Origin: DATNIB01 sp035604685
GTDB taxonomy: Bacteria; Actinomycetota; Acidimicrobiia; Acidimicrobiales; RAAP-2
Length of the DNA: 51,082 nucleotides
Direction of reading: 5' to 3'
Assembly (NCBI GenBank): GCA_035604685.1
Contig: DATNIB010000004.1
Location: 1-51,082 of the forward strand
The notes under the pieces were generated by a model. It was not told the DNA's origin. It made no database searches and worked only from the letters and a program-made list of their open reading frames with translations. Made by a program: the position numbers and the translations under genes. Below, one piece after another: positions 41,694 through 49,648 of this stretch (the first letter of the stretch is position 1; the number at the start of each line of letters is the position of its first letter).

Positions 41694-43091
41694 TCAGGCC
41701 ACCGAAGCACCCCGGGCGAGCGACTCCCCAGAACCGTCATGCTCGACGGCTCCGGGGCGGGCCACGGCCGGCCACGGACCCACCAGGCGGCCGCGTTGCT
41801 CTAGAGCCACCCGTCTCGGGTCACGCCGGGTCCGGCCGGGCAGATGCCGGCCAGCTCGACGGTGCGTGATCGCCAACCCGGCCGGGTCGACGTTGATTCC
41901 GCCCCGAGGCGACCTCGAAGCGATGTTGATGGCACCCACCAGGTCGCGATGAGCGGCCAGCGCGCAGTGGGGACAGGAGAAGTTCCGACCCCGAGGCTTT
42001 CGAACCTGGTTCCCACAGCGAGGGCAGGTCGACGAGGTCGCGCGTTCGTCGACGGTGGTGACCTCGATGCCCGCCGCCCTCGCTTTGTCTTCTAGGACAC
42101 CCATGAGCTGTCCCACCCGCCAGTTGCGGGTGGCCAGGTTCTGGCGGACCCCGGCGTCTCGATCGAGCACGCCGCGCGGATCGCCCACCACGAGGAGGCC
42201 GATGCCGTTCTGGCGGGCGAAATCGACGACCGTCTTGGCCGCCTCGTGACGGGCCTGGGCCAGGCGCCGGCGGTGGCGACCTTGGAGGACCTTGGTCCGG
42301 ACCCGGTACTTCCTCCATCGGCGCGAGCCCCGCTGGCCCTTTCCCGGGGCCCGTCGGGCGACCGCCCGACGCCGGGCCTTGGCCTCGGCCAGCTGCAGCC
42401 GGGACTCGGCCCGCAGGGCCCGGCCCGACACCAGCAGCGACCCCTCGTCGGCGACGACCGCGAAGGGGAAGATGATGCCCAGGTCCACCCCGGCGATCCG
42501 GTCCGGGTCCGGCGCTGCCCCTGGGAGGTAGTGCTCCACCTCGATTTTCGCGGTGACGTCGACGCAGAGCCGGGGACCATCGGCGAGCAGGGTCACCGAT
42601 CGGATCGAGGGGGCCGGGTAGGGGACCTCACGGGTGAGGCGCACCGCGAGCGGTGCCGCCCCCTTTGCCGTCGGGATCCGCAAGCGCCGTCCCTCGATCC
42701 AGAAGGTGCCGGCGTAGTAACGAGAGGGCACGAGCCCCTTCTTGCGCCGCGGATAGCGGGCCGACCGGTCTCCAGCCTGGCGCCGCTTGGCCGTGGACAT
42801 CCAGGCGTCCGAGTAGCGCCGCAGGATGGACCGGGCACCGGTGCTCGACAGCTCGCCGAAGGTCCCGGGCCCCGCGGCCGACAGTTCTCGACACAGCTCC
42901 TGGTAGGTGACGAGCGCCGGAACGCCCCGCTGGCGGCGCAGGGCGCTCAGTTCGAGAACGCAGGCCCAGACGTCTCCTCCTGAGCGAAGCAGGCCGAAGC
43001 AGCGCCGGCTTTGCCCCGGAGTGGTGCGTAGGGCCACCCGCGTCGTGCGGTGAACGATCGGGGGCGCAGCAACCGGTCGCTTTCGGGGCAC
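41694..43091 (-). CDS. tnpB: TnpB-family RNA-guided endonuclease
   Basis: A 465-aa protein. The RuvC domain has Asp203 in GVDLGI and Asp383 in HRDLVGAINIAS. A four-Cys zinc ribbon (Cys356, 359, 373, 376; CPRCG...CPHC) lies between. At the usual RuvC-II position the sequence is LLVVGDPRG, with Gly303 where Glu is expected. Instead Glu349 appears in VDERATSSTCP just before the zinc ribbon, a probable relocated catalytic Glu. About 75 residues follow RuvC-III. GTG 43091 is a provisional start, with no strong ribosome site. Known relatives are RNA-guided nucleases that maintain their host transposon. Confidence 0.88.
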   Translation of the reverse strand: MPRKRPVAAPPIVHRTTRVALRTTPGQSRRCFGLLRSGGDVWACVLELSALRRQRGVPALVTYQELCRELSAAGPGTFGELSSTGARSILRRYSDAWMSTAKRRQAGDRSARYPRRKKGLVPSRYYAGTFWIEGRRLRIPTAKGAAPLAVRLTREVPYPAPSIRSVTLLADGPRLCVDVTAKIEVEHYLPGAAPDPDRIAGVDLGIIFPFAVVADEGSLLVSGRALRAESRLQLAEAKARRRAVARRAPGKGQRGSRRWRKYRVRTKVLQGRHRRRLAQARHEAAKTVVDFARQNGIGLLVVGDPRGVLDRDAGVRQNLATRNWRVGQLMGVLEDKARAAGIEVTTVDERATSSTCPRCGNQVRKPRGRNFSCPHCALAAHRDLVGAINIASRSPRGGINVDPAGLAITHRRAGRHLPGRTRRDPRRVALEQRGRLVGPWPAVARPGAVEHDGSGESLARGASVA

Positions 43092-43132
43092 GGTCCCATC
43101 GTGCCCGGCGGCTGTAACAGTGCAAACGTTAC

Positions 43133-43147
43133 CGGTCGCGGCACTAG
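43133..43147 (-). repeat. Right terminal inverted repeat of the TnpB element
   Basis: CGGTCGCGGCACTAG, inverted match to 41637-41651 with one difference. A short hairpin GTAAC...GTTAC lies just inside (about 43114-43132). Confidence 0.8.
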
Positions 43148-43193
43148 CCGCGCCGGGCGCCGCCCGTTGGGCGGCCCTCGTGGAAAGGTGCGC

Positions 43194-45167
43194 GTGCGGC
43201 TCCTCGAACCCGTCGACCTCGGCTCCAAGCGGGCGCCCAACCGGCTGCTCTTCGGGCCGCACGAGACCAACCTGGGCATCGGCCGCGCCCTCTCGGCGCG
43301 CCACGTCGCCTACTACGAGCGGCGGGCGGCCGGCGGCTGCGGCACGGTGGTCACCGAGACGGCCTCCGTCCACCCCGGTGACTGGCCCTACGAGCGGGCC
43401 CCGCTGGCGGCCGAGTGCTTCGCCGGCTGGTCGGCCGTGGCCGACGCCGTCCACGCGCACGGCGGGCTGGCGCTGGCCGCCCTCGGCCACTGCGGCGGAC
43501 AGGGGTCGAGCGCCTACAGCCAGCGCGTGCTCTGGGCGCCCTCGCGCGTGGCCGACCCCGTCACCCGGGAGGTGCCCCAGGAGATGGAGGAGCGGGAGAT
43601 CGCGGCGGTGACCGAGGGGTTCGCCACCGCCGCGGCGCTGGCCGCGGCCAGCGGGCTCGACGGCGTCGAGGTGAACGCCGCCTCGTTCAGCCTCCTGCGC
43701 CATTTCCTCTCGGGCCTGACCAACACGCGGATCGACGCCTATGGGGTCGACCGCCTGCGCTTCGCCCGCGAGGTGCTCGAGGCGACGCGCGCCGCCCTAG
43801 GTGAGGGGCCGGTGCTCGGGCTGCGGCTCGGCTGCGACGAGCTCGCGCCATGGGCCGGCATCACGCCCGAGTCCGGGGAGCAGATCGCCCTCGCCCTCGG
43901 GCCCTTGGCCGACTACGTCGTGGCGGTGCGAGCCCCGGCCTACGACCAGTTCGGTGCCCGGCCCGACGGCCACACGCCCCCCGGCTTCGCGCTGCCGCTG
44001 GCCGGGGCGCTGCGCCGGGCCCTGCCGGCGCCGGTGGCGGTCGTGGCGCAGGGTTCGATCGTCGAGGTCACGATGGCCGAGCAGGCGCTCACCGACGGGA
44101 CGGCGGACCTGGTCGAGATGACCCGGGCCCAGATCGCGGACCCCGAGCTCGGCGCCAAGCTCGCGCGCGGGGCCGGTGAAGAGATCCGGCCGTGCGTCCT
44201 GTGCAACCAACGATGCCTCGTCCGCGACCCCCGCAACCCGCTGGTCAGCTGCATCGGCGAACCCTCCTCGGGTTTCGAGTGGCAGGGCGAGGGCGCGGCG
44301 ATCGACGAACAGGCTGGCGCCGCGGCCGAGGGCGAGGTGCTGGTCGTCGGCGCCGGACCCGCCGGCCTCGAGGCGGCCCGGGTGGCCGCGCTGACCGGTT
44401 GGCGGGTGCGGGTGGTCGACCGTCGGCCCCGCGCCGGGGGCGTGCTGCGAGCGGCCGCCGCCGGTGCCGGGCGCCACCGGCTCGAGCTCCTGGCCGACTG
44501 GCTGGAGGCAGAGTGCCGACGACTCGGCGTCGCCATCGAGCTCTCCACCTCGGTCGATCCGGGGGATCTCTCGAGCCGGGCCGCGTCCGGGGGTCACGTG
44601 CTCGTGTGCACGGGATCGGTGCCCGGGCCCCTCCCAGACGCCGATGGCTCGGTGGAGCTGCGCACCGCCCTCGAGGTGCTCGAGCTGGCGCAGTCCGGGC
44701 GGTTGGGGGAGCTCGCGCCGGGCCCGGTCGTGGTGGACGATCCGGTCGGGGATGCGGTCGGCATCAGCGTGGCGGAGCTCCTGGCCGCGGCGGGACGCCC
44801 GGTGACGCTGATCACCGGGGACGCGGTGGCCGGGACCCAGCTGTCGCGCACCGGGGACCTGGCGCCCGCCAACACCCGACTGGCGCGCGCCGGGGTGCGG
44901 ATCGTGAAGCGGAGTCTCGTGGTCGACGTGGGTGGCGGGGTCGTCCGGCTCCAGGACCGCTACACGGGCAAGGAGGCCCCGGTCGCCGCGGCCGTCCTCG
45001 TGCGCGCGGCGCCCGCGCTGCCCGACGACGCGTTGTGGGACTCGGCGCCGGCCGGCGCCCGGCGCGCCGGGGACGCCGTGGCGCCGCGCACGGTGTACGA
45101 GGCGGTGCTCGAGGGGCGCCGCGCCGCGCTGGCGATCGGCGGCCGCGACTCTCTGGCGGACCCGTGA
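43194..45167 (+). CDS. Mycofactocin-system FadH/OYE-family oxidoreductase 1
   Basis: A 657-aa protein of the 2,4-dienoyl-CoA reductase/Old Yellow Enzyme architecture. An FMN TIM barrel opens it (LLEPVDLGSKRAPNRLLFGPHETN). A four-Cys iron-sulfur site (CVLCNQRC...C) follows, then an FAD/NAD-binding half starting VLVVGAGPAGLEAARVA. The order of genes and pairing with a similar protein match the mycofactocin-associated OYE_1/OYE_2 pair. The natural substrate is unknown; a role in reoxidising mycofactocin is inferred. GTG 43194 has GGAAAGG five bases upstream. The TnpB element ends 46 bp upstream, so the original promoter may be displaced. Confidence 0.85.
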   Translation: MRLLEPVDLGSKRAPNRLLFGPHETNLGIGRALSARHVAYYERRAAGGCGTVVTETASVHPGDWPYERAPLAAECFAGWSAVADAVHAHGGLALAALGHCGGQGSSAYSQRVLWAPSRVADPVTREVPQEMEEREIAAVTEGFATAAALAAASGLDGVEVNAASFSLLRHFLSGLTNTRIDAYGVDRLRFAREVLEATRAALGEGPVLGLRLGCDELAPWAGITPESGEQIALALGPLADYVVAVRAPAYDQFGARPDGHTPPGFALPLAGALRRALPAPVAVVAQGSIVEVTMAEQALTDGTADLVEMTRAQIADPELGAKLARGAGEEIRPCVLCNQRCLVRDPRNPLVSCIGEPSSGFEWQGEGAAIDEQAGAAAEGEVLVVGAGPAGLEAARVAALTGWRVRVVDRRPRAGGVLRAAAAGAGRHRLELLADWLEAECRRLGVAIELSTSVDPGDLSSRAASGGHVLVCTGSVPGPLPDADGSVELRTALEVLELAQSGRLGELAPGPVVVDDPVGDAVGISVAELLAAAGRPVTLITGDAVAGTQLSRTGDLAPANTRLARAGVRIVKRSLVVDVGGGVVRLQDRYTGKEAPVAAAVLVRAAPALPDDALWDSAPAGARRAGDAVAPRTVYEAVLEGRRAALAIGGRDSLADP

Positions 45168-47137
45168 GCGCCACCGGCCGGTACCGGCTGCTCTTCACGC
45201 CGCTCGCGCTCGGCCCGGTCGTCGTGCGCAACCGGATCGTCTTCTCCGCGCACCTCACCAACTACGCGCAGGACGGCGCGCCGAGCGAGCAGCACACCGC
45301 CTACTACGAGGCGCGCGCGGCCGGCGGCGCCGGGCTCATCGTCACCGAGGAGCACTCGACGCATCCGACGGACTGGCCGTACGAGAAGATGATCCACGGC
45401 TTCGACCCCGCCGTCATCCCCGGCTACCGGCGGATCACCGACGCCGTGCACCGCCACGGCACGCCGATCTTCGCCCAGATCAACCACAACGGCGGGCAGG
45501 GCTCCTCCATGTACAGCCGGCTCCCGCTCTGGGCGCCCTCTCCGGTGGCCGACCCGTTGTTCCGCGAGGTGCCCAAGGCTGTCGACGCCGCCGAGATCGA
45601 CGAGATCGTGGACGGCTACGCGCGGGTGGCCGGCCACTGCGTCGAGGGAGGCTTCGACGGCATCGAGCTGCAGTGCTCGCACTCCTCTATCGTGCGTGGC
45701 TTCCTGTCCCCGGCCACCAACCGCCGCACCGACGACTACGGGGGGAGCCTCGAGAACCGGAGCCGCCTGCTGCTGCGTCTGGTCGCGGCGGTCCGTCGGA
45801 CCGTCGGGGGAGACGTCGCCCTCGGCGTCCGGCTCTGCGGGGACGAGCTGATCGAGGGCGGGACCACGCTCGAGGACGCGCTCTGGGTGGCCCGGGCGCT
45901 CGAGGCGACCGGCGCCGTCGACTACCTCAACACCTCGATCGGGGTGGCCACCGCCACCCTCTACATGATCGAGGCGTCCATGCAGGTGCCGCCCGCCTAC
46001 GCGCTGTGGATCGCCAGCGCGCTGCGCAAGGCGGTGTCGCTGCCGGTGATCGGGGTCGGACGGTTCAAGGACCCGCTGCAGGCGGACCGCGCCCTGCGCG
46101 ACGGCCACGCCGACCTCATCGGCGTGGTGCGCGGCCAGATCGCGGACCCAGACTTCGCCGCCAAGGCGCGCGCCGGGCACGCCTCGTGGATCCGCGCCTG
46201 TCTCTCGTGCAACCAGGAGTGCGTCGGGCGGATGGGCCTCAACCGCTGGCTCGGCTGCATCGAGAACCCGAGGGCGGGGCGCGAGGCGATCGCCCTCGCC
46301 GCCCCACCGAGCGCCCGCCGGCGGGTGGTGGTCGTGGGGGCGGGGGCGGGCGGGATGCAGGCGGCGATCGCGGCGGCGCGCCGAGGGCACCAGGTGGACC
46401 TCTACGAGGCCCAAGACCAGCCGGGGGGGCAGGTCCGGGTGGCGGCGTCGGTCCCCTCGCGCGCGGAGCTGGGGGACCTCGTACGCAATCAGCTGGCCGA
46501 GGCCTCGCGCCTCGGGGTGCGCTTCCACTTCGGGCAACGGGCCGACGCCGACCTCGTGGTCGCGGCCGGCGCCGACGCGGTGGTGGTGGCCACGGGCGCG
46601 CTCCCCGAACGGCCGTGGTGGGCGGGCACCGCGGCCCGGGTGCTCGACGTGCGCGAGGTGCTCGAGGCGCGGGCGTCTCCGGCCGGGCGGGTGCTGGTCG
46701 TCGACGAGCTCGGGTTCCACCAAGCGACGAGCGTGGCCGAGCTGCTGGCCGACCGGGGATGCGCGCTGGAGGTCGTCACGCCTGCCATGGTCGTCGGCCA
46801 GGACCTCGGGGTCACCCTCGACCAGGAGACGTGGTGGATGAAGGCGGCGGCCAGGGGGATCTCCGAGACGACCGACACGATCGTGACCGGCCTGGTCGAG
46901 CGCGAAGACGGCGCGTTGTCGGTCGAGCTGCAGCAGCACACCACGGGCCTGGCGTCCGAGCGCGTCGTGGACTGGGTGGTGTGCGCGAGCCCGCCGCGCC
47001 CCGACGATGGGCTGTGGCGGGAGCTGCGCGACCGCCTGGCACCGGGCATCGCGCTCGAGCGCGTCGGCGACTGCGTCGCCCCGCGCCGCGCCCACGCCGC
47101 GGTGATCGAGGGCGACCGGGTCGGGGCGTCCCTGTGA
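45164..47137 (+). CDS. Mycofactocin-system FadH/OYE-family oxidoreductase 2
   Basis: A 657-aa paralog in tandem with the previous gene, overlapping it as GTGA. The FMN barrel begins 'LFTPLALGPVVVRNRIVFSAHLTN', with 'FAQINHNGGQGSSMYS' and 'FDGIELQCSHSSIVRGFLSPATNRRTDDYGG' typical of OYE/FadH. The iron-sulfur site is CLSCNQEC...C, and the FAD/NAD half has VVVVGAGAGGMQAA. This one keeps more canonical FadH sequence than its partner. Together they would pass electrons between a hydride donor or acceptor, the Fe-S cluster and a flavin. Coupling to ETF genes directly downstream supports a respiratory role. Confidence 0.87.
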   Translation: MSATGRYRLLFTPLALGPVVVRNRIVFSAHLTNYAQDGAPSEQHTAYYEARAAGGAGLIVTEEHSTHPTDWPYEKMIHGFDPAVIPGYRRITDAVHRHGTPIFAQINHNGGQGSSMYSRLPLWAPSPVADPLFREVPKAVDAAEIDEIVDGYARVAGHCVEGGFDGIELQCSHSSIVRGFLSPATNRRTDDYGGSLENRSRLLLRLVAAVRRTVGGDVALGVRLCGDELIEGGTTLEDALWVARALEATGAVDYLNTSIGVATATLYMIEASMQVPPAYALWIASALRKAVSLPVIGVGRFKDPLQADRALRDGHADLIGVVRGQIADPDFAAKARAGHASWIRACLSCNQECVGRMGLNRWLGCIENPRAGREAIALAAPPSARRRVVVVGAGAGGMQAAIAAARRGHQVDLYEAQDQPGGQVRVAASVPSRAELGDLVRNQLAEASRLGVRFHFGQRADADLVVAAGADAVVVATGALPERPWWAGTAARVLDVREVLEARASPAGRVLVVDELGFHQATSVAELLADRGCALEVVTPAMVVGQDLGVTLDQETWWMKAAARGISETTDTIVTGLVEREDGALSVELQQHTTGLASERVVDWVVCASPPRPDDGLWRELRDRLAPGIALERVGDCVAPRRAHAAVIEGDRVGASL

Positions 47138-48048
47138 TCGCCGTGGTGGTCGTGCGCGACGCCGACCTCCCGTTCGGCGGACCCGAGGCGATCGACGAGG
47201 CGGACGGTCGGGCGTGGTTGGTCGGCACGGGCACCGAGGAGGCGGCCCTGGCGCTGTCGCACGCGGCCACCGAGCTCGTCTGCTGGGAGGCCGGCCCCTA
47301 CCGGCCGGGGGCCTGGGCCCGGGCGCTGGCACCCCTCCTTTCCGACGAGGACGTGGTGCTGCTCCCGGCCTCGGCCGACGGCCGCGACCTGGCGCCCCGC
47401 CTGGCCCAGGTGCTCTCCCGGCCGCTCTTCGCCCCGGCCATCGCCGTCACGCCTGCTCGGGTGACGGTCGTGCGGGGCGGCGGGCTGGTGCTGGAGGACG
47501 TGGACGTCGACGAGCCGTTCGTCGCCACCCTGCAGCCGGCCAGCCGGGGCACCGACGCGCCCCGGCCGGGCGCCGCCACTGTGCGCGTGCACTCGGCGCC
47601 GGTCCCCGACGGGCCGAACGACGCTGAGCCGGTGTCGCTCCGCCTGCCCGACCCCGCCACGGTCGAGCTGGCCGAGGCCCGGCGGATCCTGGCGGGCGGC
47701 GCGGGGCTGGGGACCTCCGCCGCCATGGCGGCACTGGGCCGGGTGGCGCGACGCCTCGGCTGCGCGCTGGGCGCGACCCGCGTCGTGACCGACGCCGGCT
47801 GGGTCGACGTCGAGCGTCAGATCGGGACGACCGGCGCCGTGGTCGACCCCGACCTCTACCTGGCCGTCGGGATCTCGGGGGCGCTCCAGCACGTGAGCGG
47901 CCTCGGTCAGCCGCGCGACGTCGTGTCGGTCAACCTCGACCCGAGCTGCCCGATGATGGCGCTGGCCGATCTGGCCATCGTGACCGACGCGCCCGGGTTC
48001 GTGGCGGCCCTGGAGCGGCGGCTCGGCGCGGGGGCGGCCGATGGCTGA
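47134..48048 (+). CDS. Electron-transfer flavoprotein alpha subunit (mycofactocin-associated)
   Basis: A 304-aa ETF alpha. The FAD domain is clear: 'GGAGLGTSAAMAALGRVARRLGCALGATRVVTDAGW', 'QIGTTGAVVDPDLYLAVGISGALQHVSGLG' and 'VNLDPSCPMMALADLAIVTD'. The N-terminal half is more diverged than in housekeeping ETF. The gene overlaps the OYE 2 stop (GTGA) and the FixC-like start. With the beta subunit it should take electrons from a flavoprotein and deliver them to the FixC/FixX-like pair. Confidence 0.9.
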   Translation: MIAVVVVRDADLPFGGPEAIDEADGRAWLVGTGTEEAALALSHAATELVCWEAGPYRPGAWARALAPLLSDEDVVLLPASADGRDLAPRLAQVLSRPLFAPAIAVTPARVTVVRGGGLVLEDVDVDEPFVATLQPASRGTDAPRPGAATVRVHSAPVPDGPNDAEPVSLRLPDPATVELAEARRILAGGAGLGTSAAMAALGRVARRLGCALGATRVVTDAGWVDVERQIGTTGAVVDPDLYLAVGISGALQHVSGLGQPRDVVSVNLDPSCPMMALADLAIVTDAPGFVAALERRLGAGAADG

Positions 48049-49345
48049 GTCCTTCGACGTGGTGGTCGTGGGCGCCGGTCCGGCCGGGTCGGCCGCCGCC
48101 TTGACCGTCGCCCGCGGCGGGCGTTCGGTCTGCCTCCTCGAGCGCGGCCCGTTCCCGGGCGCGAAGAACATGTACGGGGGCGTCACCTATCCGTCGGTCC
48201 TGAACCAGCTGGTTCCGGGGTGGCGCGACGAACTCCCGGTCCAGCGCTGGATCACGCGGCGTTCGACCATGATGGCGACCGAGACCCAGAGCGTGACCGT
48301 CGACGTGCAGGCCACGGACTGGGGGGCGCCCCCCTACAACGGCGCCACCACCTTGCGGTCCGAGCTCGACCCCTGGCTGGCCGGCAAGGCGGTCGACGCC
48401 GGGGCCGTCCTCGTGACCTCGACCACCGCCACCGGGCTGGTGCGCGGGCCGGGCGGCCGGGTGAGCGGCGTCCGCACCGACCGGCCCGACGGGGACATCA
48501 CGGCCGCGGTGGTGATCGCCTGCGACGGCGTCAACTCCTTCCTCGCCAAGGAGGCGGGCCTCTACCGGAACTTCTCCGCCGAGCACTTCACGCTCGGGGC
48601 GAAGGAGGTGCTGGCCCTCGACAAGGACGAGATCGACCGGCGCTTCGGCCTGGTCGACCGAGAGGGCGTCGACATCGAGATGGTCGGGGTCACCCAGGGC
48701 CTGCCCGGTGGCGGGTTCCTCTACACCAACCTCGAATCGGTGGCGGTCGGGGTCGTCGTCCCGGTCGAGGCGCTGGCCGGCGCCGGCCTGCGACCCGAGG
48801 CGCTCATCGACGGGGTGAAGGCCCACCCGGCCGTCGCGCCGCTGCTGCGCGGCGGCGAGCTCCTGGAGTACAGCGCGCACCTGATCCCCGAGGGCGGCTA
48901 CGACGCCATGCCCGAGCTCGTGACCGACGGGCTGCTCGTGGCCGGGGACGCGGGCGGGTTCTGCCTCGCGACCGGGCTGTTCTTGGAGGGGGTCAACTTC
49001 GCCATCGGCTCGGGGCAGGCCGCCGGGGAGACCGCCCTGGAGGCCATCGCGCGCGGGGACACCTCGACCCGGGGATTGGGCGGTTACCGACGGCGGCTGC
49101 GCGGATCGTTCCTGCTCGCCGACCACCGCAAGATGCGCCGGGCGCCGCGCCTCTTGCTGTCCGAGCGCACCCAGCAGCGCTACCCGGCGCTCCTCTGCGG
49201 GATCGCCCAGGACCTGTTCACGGTCGCCAACCCGGCGCCCAAGCCCGGTCTCGTCCGGCTGCTGCGGAAGCACCGCCGGCGGGCCAAGGTCGGCTACGCG
49301 GCGCTCGTCCGCGACGCGGTCACCACCTGGCGGACCTTCGGATGA
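48041..49345 (+). CDS. FixC-like ETF:quinone oxidoreductase flavoprotein
   Basis: A 434-aa FAD enzyme of the FixC/ETF-QO family. 'FDVVVVGAGPAGSAAALTVARGG' is the dinucleotide-binding motif, 'KNMYGGVTY' is typical of FixC, and 'LLVAGDAGGFCLATGLFLEGVNFAIGSGQAAGE' holds the flavin tail. In nitrogen fixers FixABCX moves electrons between NADH, ferredoxin and quinone; no nitrogenase genes are here. Coupling to the ferredoxin gene by four bases (ATGA) supports an ETF-to-quinone role. Membrane association is likely but not visible as a helix. Confidence 0.9.
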   Translation: MAESFDVVVVGAGPAGSAAALTVARGGRSVCLLERGPFPGAKNMYGGVTYPSVLNQLVPGWRDELPVQRWITRRSTMMATETQSVTVDVQATDWGAPPYNGATTLRSELDPWLAGKAVDAGAVLVTSTTATGLVRGPGGRVSGVRTDRPDGDITAAVVIACDGVNSFLAKEAGLYRNFSAEHFTLGAKEVLALDKDEIDRRFGLVDREGVDIEMVGVTQGLPGGGFLYTNLESVAVGVVVPVEALAGAGLRPEALIDGVKAHPAVAPLLRGGELLEYSAHLIPEGGYDAMPELVTDGLLVAGDAGGFCLATGLFLEGVNFAIGSGQAAGETALEAIARGDTSTRGLGGYRRRLRGSFLLADHRKMRRAPRLLLSERTQQRYPALLCGIAQDLFTVANPAPKPGLVRLLRKHRRRAKVGYAALVRDAVTTWRTFG

Positions 49346-49647
49346 GCGTCCCCGACGAGCGCCTGCCGGAGCGTTCCTTCGACGAGCGCATGGCGACGGT
49401 CGAGTTCCGGGTCGCCGAGCGGCCGCACATCGTCGTCGACAGTGACGTCTGCCGGAGCTGCACCACCCAGGCCTGCGTCGTCGCCTGCCCGGCCAACCTG
49501 TTCGTCCCGACCGCGGAGGGGGGCGTGCTCTTCAACTACGAGGAGTGCTTCGAGTGCGGGACCTGCTACCTCGTCTGCAACCACGAGGGGGCGCTCAGCT
49601 GGAGCTACCCCGTCGGGGGCTTCGGGGTCGTCTTCCGGCGGGCCTGA
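49342..49647 (+). CDS. FixX-like ferredoxin
   Basis: A 101-aa ferredoxin-like protein. 'DVCRSCTTQACVVACPANLF' and 'EECFECGTCYLVCNHEG' provide eight cysteines in FixX-like spacing, though the first cluster motif is atypical, so one or two clusters are possible. It forms the Fe-S part of ETF:quinone oxidoreductase with the FixC-like protein. It overlaps the FixC-like gene and precedes ETF beta by one base. Confidence 0.9.
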   Translation: MSVPDERLPERSFDERMATVEFRVAERPHIVVDSDVCRSCTTQACVVACPANLFVPTAEGGVLFNYEECFECGTCYLVCNHEGALSWSYPVGGFGVVFRRA

Positions 49648-49648
49648 C

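Larger units (their letters stand above)
41637..43147 (-). mobile_element. TnpB-encoding element with terminal inverted repeats
   Basis: A 1511-bp insertion bounded by CTAGTGCCGCAACCG (41637-41651) and its inverted counterpart CGGTCGCGGCACTAG (43133-43147), 14 of 15 bases matching. Similarity continues inward, so about 22 of 28 terminal positions agree. CTAG at each outer edge could be a four-base target duplication. Only tnpB lies inside, with no transposase, so it must be mobilised in trans. Standard IS200/IS605 elements lack such inverted repeats, which makes the structure unusual. It splits the alcohol dehydrogenase from the OYE/ETF operon. Confidence 0.8.

Noticed and set aside
41694..43091. 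TnpB as an inactivated pseudogene because the RuvC-II Glu is missing
   Set aside because: The frame is intact, both Asp residues and the zinc ribbon are conserved, and a plausible substitute Glu is present.
41637..43147. Complete IS200/IS605 element
   Set aside because: No Y1 or serine TnpA is present, and the clear terminal inverted repeats are not a feature of that family.
48041..49647. FixC/FixX-like genes as part of nitrogen fixation
   Set aside because: No nitrogenase genes are in view, and the neighbours are mycofactocin-linked oxidoreductases and ETF subunits.
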